Part shown: positions 43,109 through 44,427 of the stretch, piece after piece
Numbering within the stretch: the stretch's first letter is position 1
How the letters are laid out: each line of letters begins with the position of its first letter
Assembly (NCBI RefSeq): GCF_946481145.1
Contig: NZ_CAMLMJ010000029.1
Location: forward strand, 1 to 44,427
Direction: 5' to 3'
Source of the DNA: an uncultured Sediminibacterium sp.
GTDB lineage: Bacteria > Bacteroidota > Bacteroidia > Chitinophagales > Chitinophagaceae
Length of the DNA stretch: 44,427 nt
Notes under the pieces: model-generated
What the model was told of the DNA's origin: nothing
What the model saw: only the letters and a program-made list of their open reading frames with translations
Databases searched by the model: none
Position numbers and translations under genes: made by a program

Positions 43109-44427
43109 ATGAAAAAACGAATAGCCATAATTGGCGCAGGCCCGGCAGGTTTAACTGCAGCCTATTTATTAGCCAAAGACGGACAATCAGTAACTGTTTT
43201 TGAGAAAGATCCTCAATACGTTGGAGGTATTTCCCGAACTGAATCTTATAAGGGGTATCATTTTGATATTGGCGGGCATCGGTTTTTTTCAAAATCAAAA
43301 GAGGTAGAAGACTTTTGGACAGAAATACTGGGCGATGAAATGCTGGAAAGACCCAGAAGCTCCCGCATTTATTATAACCATAAATTCTTTTCATACCCAC
43401 TTGTTGCGTTTGAAGCTTTGAATAAGCTTGGAATTATTGAAAGCGGACTTTGTGTATTGAGTTACCTCAAAGCAAAATTGTTTCCGATTAAAAATCCTGC
43501 AAATTTTGAAGACTGGGTAACCAATCAATTCGGGAAAAGACTCTTTAATATTTTCTTTAAAACCTATACCGAGAAAGTTTGGGGAATACCCTGTAATGAA
43601 ATAAGTGCTGATTGGGCAGCTCAAAGAATTAAAGGGTTGTCACTAAGCAGTGCCATCTGGAATGCACTCGTAAAACCTTCTAAAAAAGCTGGAGATAAAG
43701 TAATCAAGACCCTGATTGATTCTTTCCGTTATCCTAAACAAGGACCAGGAATGATGTGGGAAGTATGTGCCGAGAAAGCCAAAGCAAATGGCATGGTGCT
43801 TGAAATGAACTGCGGCGTTCAGCAAATTCAGTATGAACAGCAAAAATGGTCAGTAGTAACGAATAATAAAGGTGTGTTCTCGGATTTTGATTATGTACTT
43901 TCTTCCGCACCCATGCGTGAACTTGTTGCAAGCGTATCACCTGCATTTGCGCCATCAGTGCTAAAATCTGCTGCATCATTAGGTTATCGCGACTTTTTAA
44001 CAGTGGTATTAATTTGTCGCGATGAAGACGCATTTAGCGATAACTGGATTTATATTCATGACCCAAGTGTTAAAGTGGGAAGAATACAAAACTTCAAATC
44101 ATGGAGCCCATACATGGTTCCCGATCCTGAAATGGCCTGTTACGGGTTGGAATATTTCTGTTTTGAAGGAGATGGTCTCTGGACGAGCAGTGATGAAACG
44201 CTGATTGAACTTGGGAAAAAGGAAATTGAAAAAATCGGTCTAACCAAAGCGGCCTCTGTAGTGGATGGTTATGTAGTGCGTCAACCTAAAGCTTATCCGG
44301 TATACGATCAGGAATACAAATCTCATGTGGAAAGCATTCGTCAGGCTATAAAAGCTTATCCAGGCTTATACCTGGTAGGAAGGAATGGTATGCACAAATA
44401 CAATAACCAGGATCATAGTATGATGAC
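43109..44427 (+). CDS. FAD-dependent oxidoreductase, cut by the window end
   Basis: The frame is open from ATG 43109 to the window edge (439 codons seen, no stop). The N-terminal FAD-binding motif is [18 protein letters not shown] (about 5-22), followed by the Glu that contacts FAD ribose (VFEKD), and [19 protein letters not shown], a stretch shared with UDP-galactopyranose mutase/protoporphyrinogen-oxidase-like enzymes. Further on, [18 protein letters not shown] is typical of the UGM-related branch. A likely cell-surface polysaccharide role is inferred, not shown. A promoter-like TTTG (43067-43070) and a T-rich -7 region (43088-43096) lie just upstream. Confidence 0.85.
   Translation, partial: MKKRIAIIGAGPAGLTAAYLLAKDGQSVTVFEKDPQYVGGISRTESYKGYHFDIGGHRFFSKSKEVEDFWTEILGDEMLERPRSSRIYYNHKFFSYPLVAFEALNKLGIIESGLCVLSYLKAKLFPIKNPANFEDWVTNQFGKRLFNIFFKTYTEKVWGIPCNEISADWAAQRIKGLSLSSAIWNALVKPSKKAGDKVIKTLIDSFRYPKQGPGMMWEVCAEKAKANGMVLEMNCGVQQIQYEQQKWSVVTNNKGVFSDFDYVLSSAPMRELVASVSPAFAPSVLKSAASLGYRDFLTVVLICRDEDAFSDNWIYIHDPSVKVGRIQNFKSWSPYMVPDPEMACYGLEYFCFEGDGLWTSSDETLIELGKKEIEKIGLTKAASVVDGYVVRQPKAYPVYDQEYKSHVESIRQAIKAYPGLYLVGRNGMHKYNNQDHSMM

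Noticed and set aside
43008..43400. Longer N-terminal extension of the GNAT protein (131 extra codons)
   Set aside because: It overlaps the start of the divergent FAD oxidoreductase gene, whose dinucleotide-binding motif is unmistakable; the extension resembles antisense reading.

Overview
The window looks like chromosomal DNA of a Bacteroidota bacterium, most likely from the Chitinophagaceae or a close relative. The evidence is a SusC/SusD pair, LytTR/LytS two-component systems, promoters of the TTTG...TAnnTTTG type (clear copies before the tRNA-Ser gene and the methionine operon), few Shine-Dalgarno sites, and protein sequences typical of that phylum. No phage, transposase, CRISPR array or rRNA gene was seen. 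The assignment rests on recognising sequence families, not on a search.

Layout. Positions 1-400 hold the end of a tRNA-Pro gene, a tRNA-Ser gene and small hairpin repeats. dnaA follows (399-1832, minus), then a 5'-nucleotidase split into two overlapping genes, and a DUF3127 gene whose product ends like an SSB tail. A 116-bp tandem repeat separates this from a large FAD-dependent dehydrogenase (4501-6120). Next come a repeat-rich spacer, a minus-strand operon for a membrane protein, a NarX-like kinase and a NarL-like regulator (6726-9222), a zinc phospholipase C/S1-P1-like protein, and a NatAB-type ABC exporter (10458-12784).

The most coherent metabolic unit is the six-gene minus-strand cluster at 12915-20167: a Tat-exported aldose oxidoreductase, a sugar-acid dehydratase, a secreted SMP-30 lactonase, an FAH-family 2-keto-3-deoxy-sugar-acid dehydratase, a GH10 xylanase and a GntP permease. 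Together these could turn xylan into pentonic acid outside the inner membrane, import it, and dehydrate it twice inside the cell, a Weimberg-type route with a periplasmic first half.

Rightward lie a beta-propeller protein, SusC/SusD (22249-26800), a small membrane-anchored protein, a LytS/LytTR pair, a GH109-like glycosidase coupled to an N-acetylhexosamine 1-kinase homologue (29590-32015), a LytS-like protein with a substituted phosphoacceptor histidine, an M28 peptidase, an NPP-type phosphodiesterase, a PAP2 phosphatase, a SAM-riboswitch-controlled transsulfuration/homoserine dehydrogenase operon (36718-39516), uvrA, a GNAT acetyltransferase, and a FAD oxidoreductase cut by the window end.

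A recurring structural theme is that four of the six convergent gene junctions carry inverted repeats, most of them built from short repeated words. Their sequence differs each time, and they often touch or overlap the stop codons. They look like a class of terminator-associated repeat that no gene annotation explains.
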